A DNA stretch of 64,000 nucleotides from Blattamonas nauphoetae. Taxonomy: Eukaryota > Preaxostyla > Oxymonadida. Under the pieces are notes generated by a model, which ran no database searches, was not told where the DNA came from, and saw nothing but the letters and a program-made list of their open reading frames with translations. This document shows, in pieces, positions 63,717 through 64,000 of this stretch (its first letter is position 1; every line of letters starts with the position of its first letter). Location of the stretch: positions 92,685-156,684 of the forward strand of contig JARBJD010000172.1 in the NCBI GenBank assembly GCA_033064195.1, written 5' to 3'. A program made the translations under genes and the position numbers.

Positions 63717-64000
63717 TTCAGAAAAGACCGCAGACAAAAAGGTTCCGCAGAAGTGTGACAGACCGTACTTCTCTCCCAAGTTTGGATCCTGGGAAATTGA
63801 TCTGGTTTTCATTCAATCACCAACGTCGAAAACAGTCCTGCAGATTTATCTATTCACAATTAACATCAACACCAAGTTCCTTGTTGTGATTCCTGTATTG
63901 GATAAATCATGGGTCAAAGAGTCAAGACTGCAATCAATGATCTGATTAATCATCGTGGAGATCATGTCAACAACATTCGAGCATGGAGAAGCAGCATGGA
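63685..64000 (+). pseudogene. Retroviral-type integrase, partial and frameshifted
   Basis: Catalytic core of a Maverick integrase: the frame from 63685 gives FSPKFGSWEIDLVFIQSP (first catalytic Asp) and IYLFTININTKFLVVIPVLD, then DKS. It then runs into a stop at 63945. From about 63910 the family pattern continues in the next frame (GQRVKTAINDLINHRGDHV, then NNIR). About 25 bases before the edge it returns to the first frame (HGEAAW). Two compensating small deletions are the simplest reading. The gene is cut by the window end; the remaining Asp and Glu are not visible. The zinc-binding N-terminus seems to be missing as well. Confidence 0.7.

Larger units (their letters stand above)
57640..64000 (+). 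mobile_element. Maverick/Polinton element, left part (cut by window edge)
   Basis: Consecutive plus-strand genes: a small repeat protein, a protein-primed DNA polymerase B, two unknown proteins and a retroviral-type integrase. Polymerase plus integrase defines Mavericks/Polintons (self-synthesising DNA transposons). Genes are intronless and tightly spaced, in contrast to the host genes around. The left terminal repeat could not be found: the sequence before 57670 is simple repeats. Capsid, ATPase and protease genes, if present, lie beyond the right edge. Confidence 0.8.

Overview
The window is eukaryotic: protein genes carry very short GT-AG introns (28-59 nt where they can be placed), stop codons are standard, and several classes of eukaryotic transposon are present. 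Large secreted or membrane beta-helix proteins with a cytoplasmic kinase-like tail, SPRY genes, armadillo-like proteins of unknown function and a retrotransposon-hot-spot (RHS)-like gene together suggest an anaerobic flagellate, most likely an oxymonad (Preaxostyla) such as Blattamonas. The lineage is recognised from memory of gene families and cannot be proved from this sequence.

Layout. 1-3.7 kb: a 30-bp tandem repeat, a small terminal-inverted-repeat (TIR) element, the 3' part of a SPRY gene, and a small two-exon gene. 3.7-6.2 kb: a complete DNA transposon with a 3-bp target duplication and a frameshifted DDE transposase of the Harbinger/IS5 kind. 6.4-14.8 kb (+) and 19.9-27.5 kb (-): two converging giant genes for type I membrane proteins (signal peptide, beta-helix or Ig-like repeat ectodomain, one transmembrane helix, degenerate kinase C-lobe); both carry reading-frame breaks. 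Between them lies a five-exon armadillo-like gene on the minus strand. 28-35 kb: a cathepsin B remnant, an armadillo fragment, and a divergent pair of large unknown genes sharing a 109-bp promoter gap. 35-41 kb: a small inverted-repeat element, the RHS-like P-loop gene, a beta-helix pseudogene, an unknown 340-aa gene and another armadillo fragment.

41-52 kb is a nest of insertions. A SPRY gene on the minus strand is split by a 4.7-kb DIRS retrotransposon that has textbook inverted ends and an internal complementary region. Just upstream, two elements with 8-bp target duplications sit side by side in almost the same target site. One carries a decayed piece of a beta-helix gene; the other carries a 343-bp near-perfect internal inverted repeat.

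52-57.6 kb is transposon debris: a Tc1/mariner tail, a broken hAT transposase, tRNA-derived SINE-like units, a set of four hairpin repeats, and a duplicated ~280-bp SINE-like repeat. 57.7-64 kb is the left part of a Maverick/Polinton element with a protein-primed family B DNA polymerase (carrying an HNH-like zinc motif), three unknown proteins and a retroviral-type integrase with frame breaks; it runs off the right edge. Two of its genes share a T-rich upstream block that looks like an element-specific promoter.
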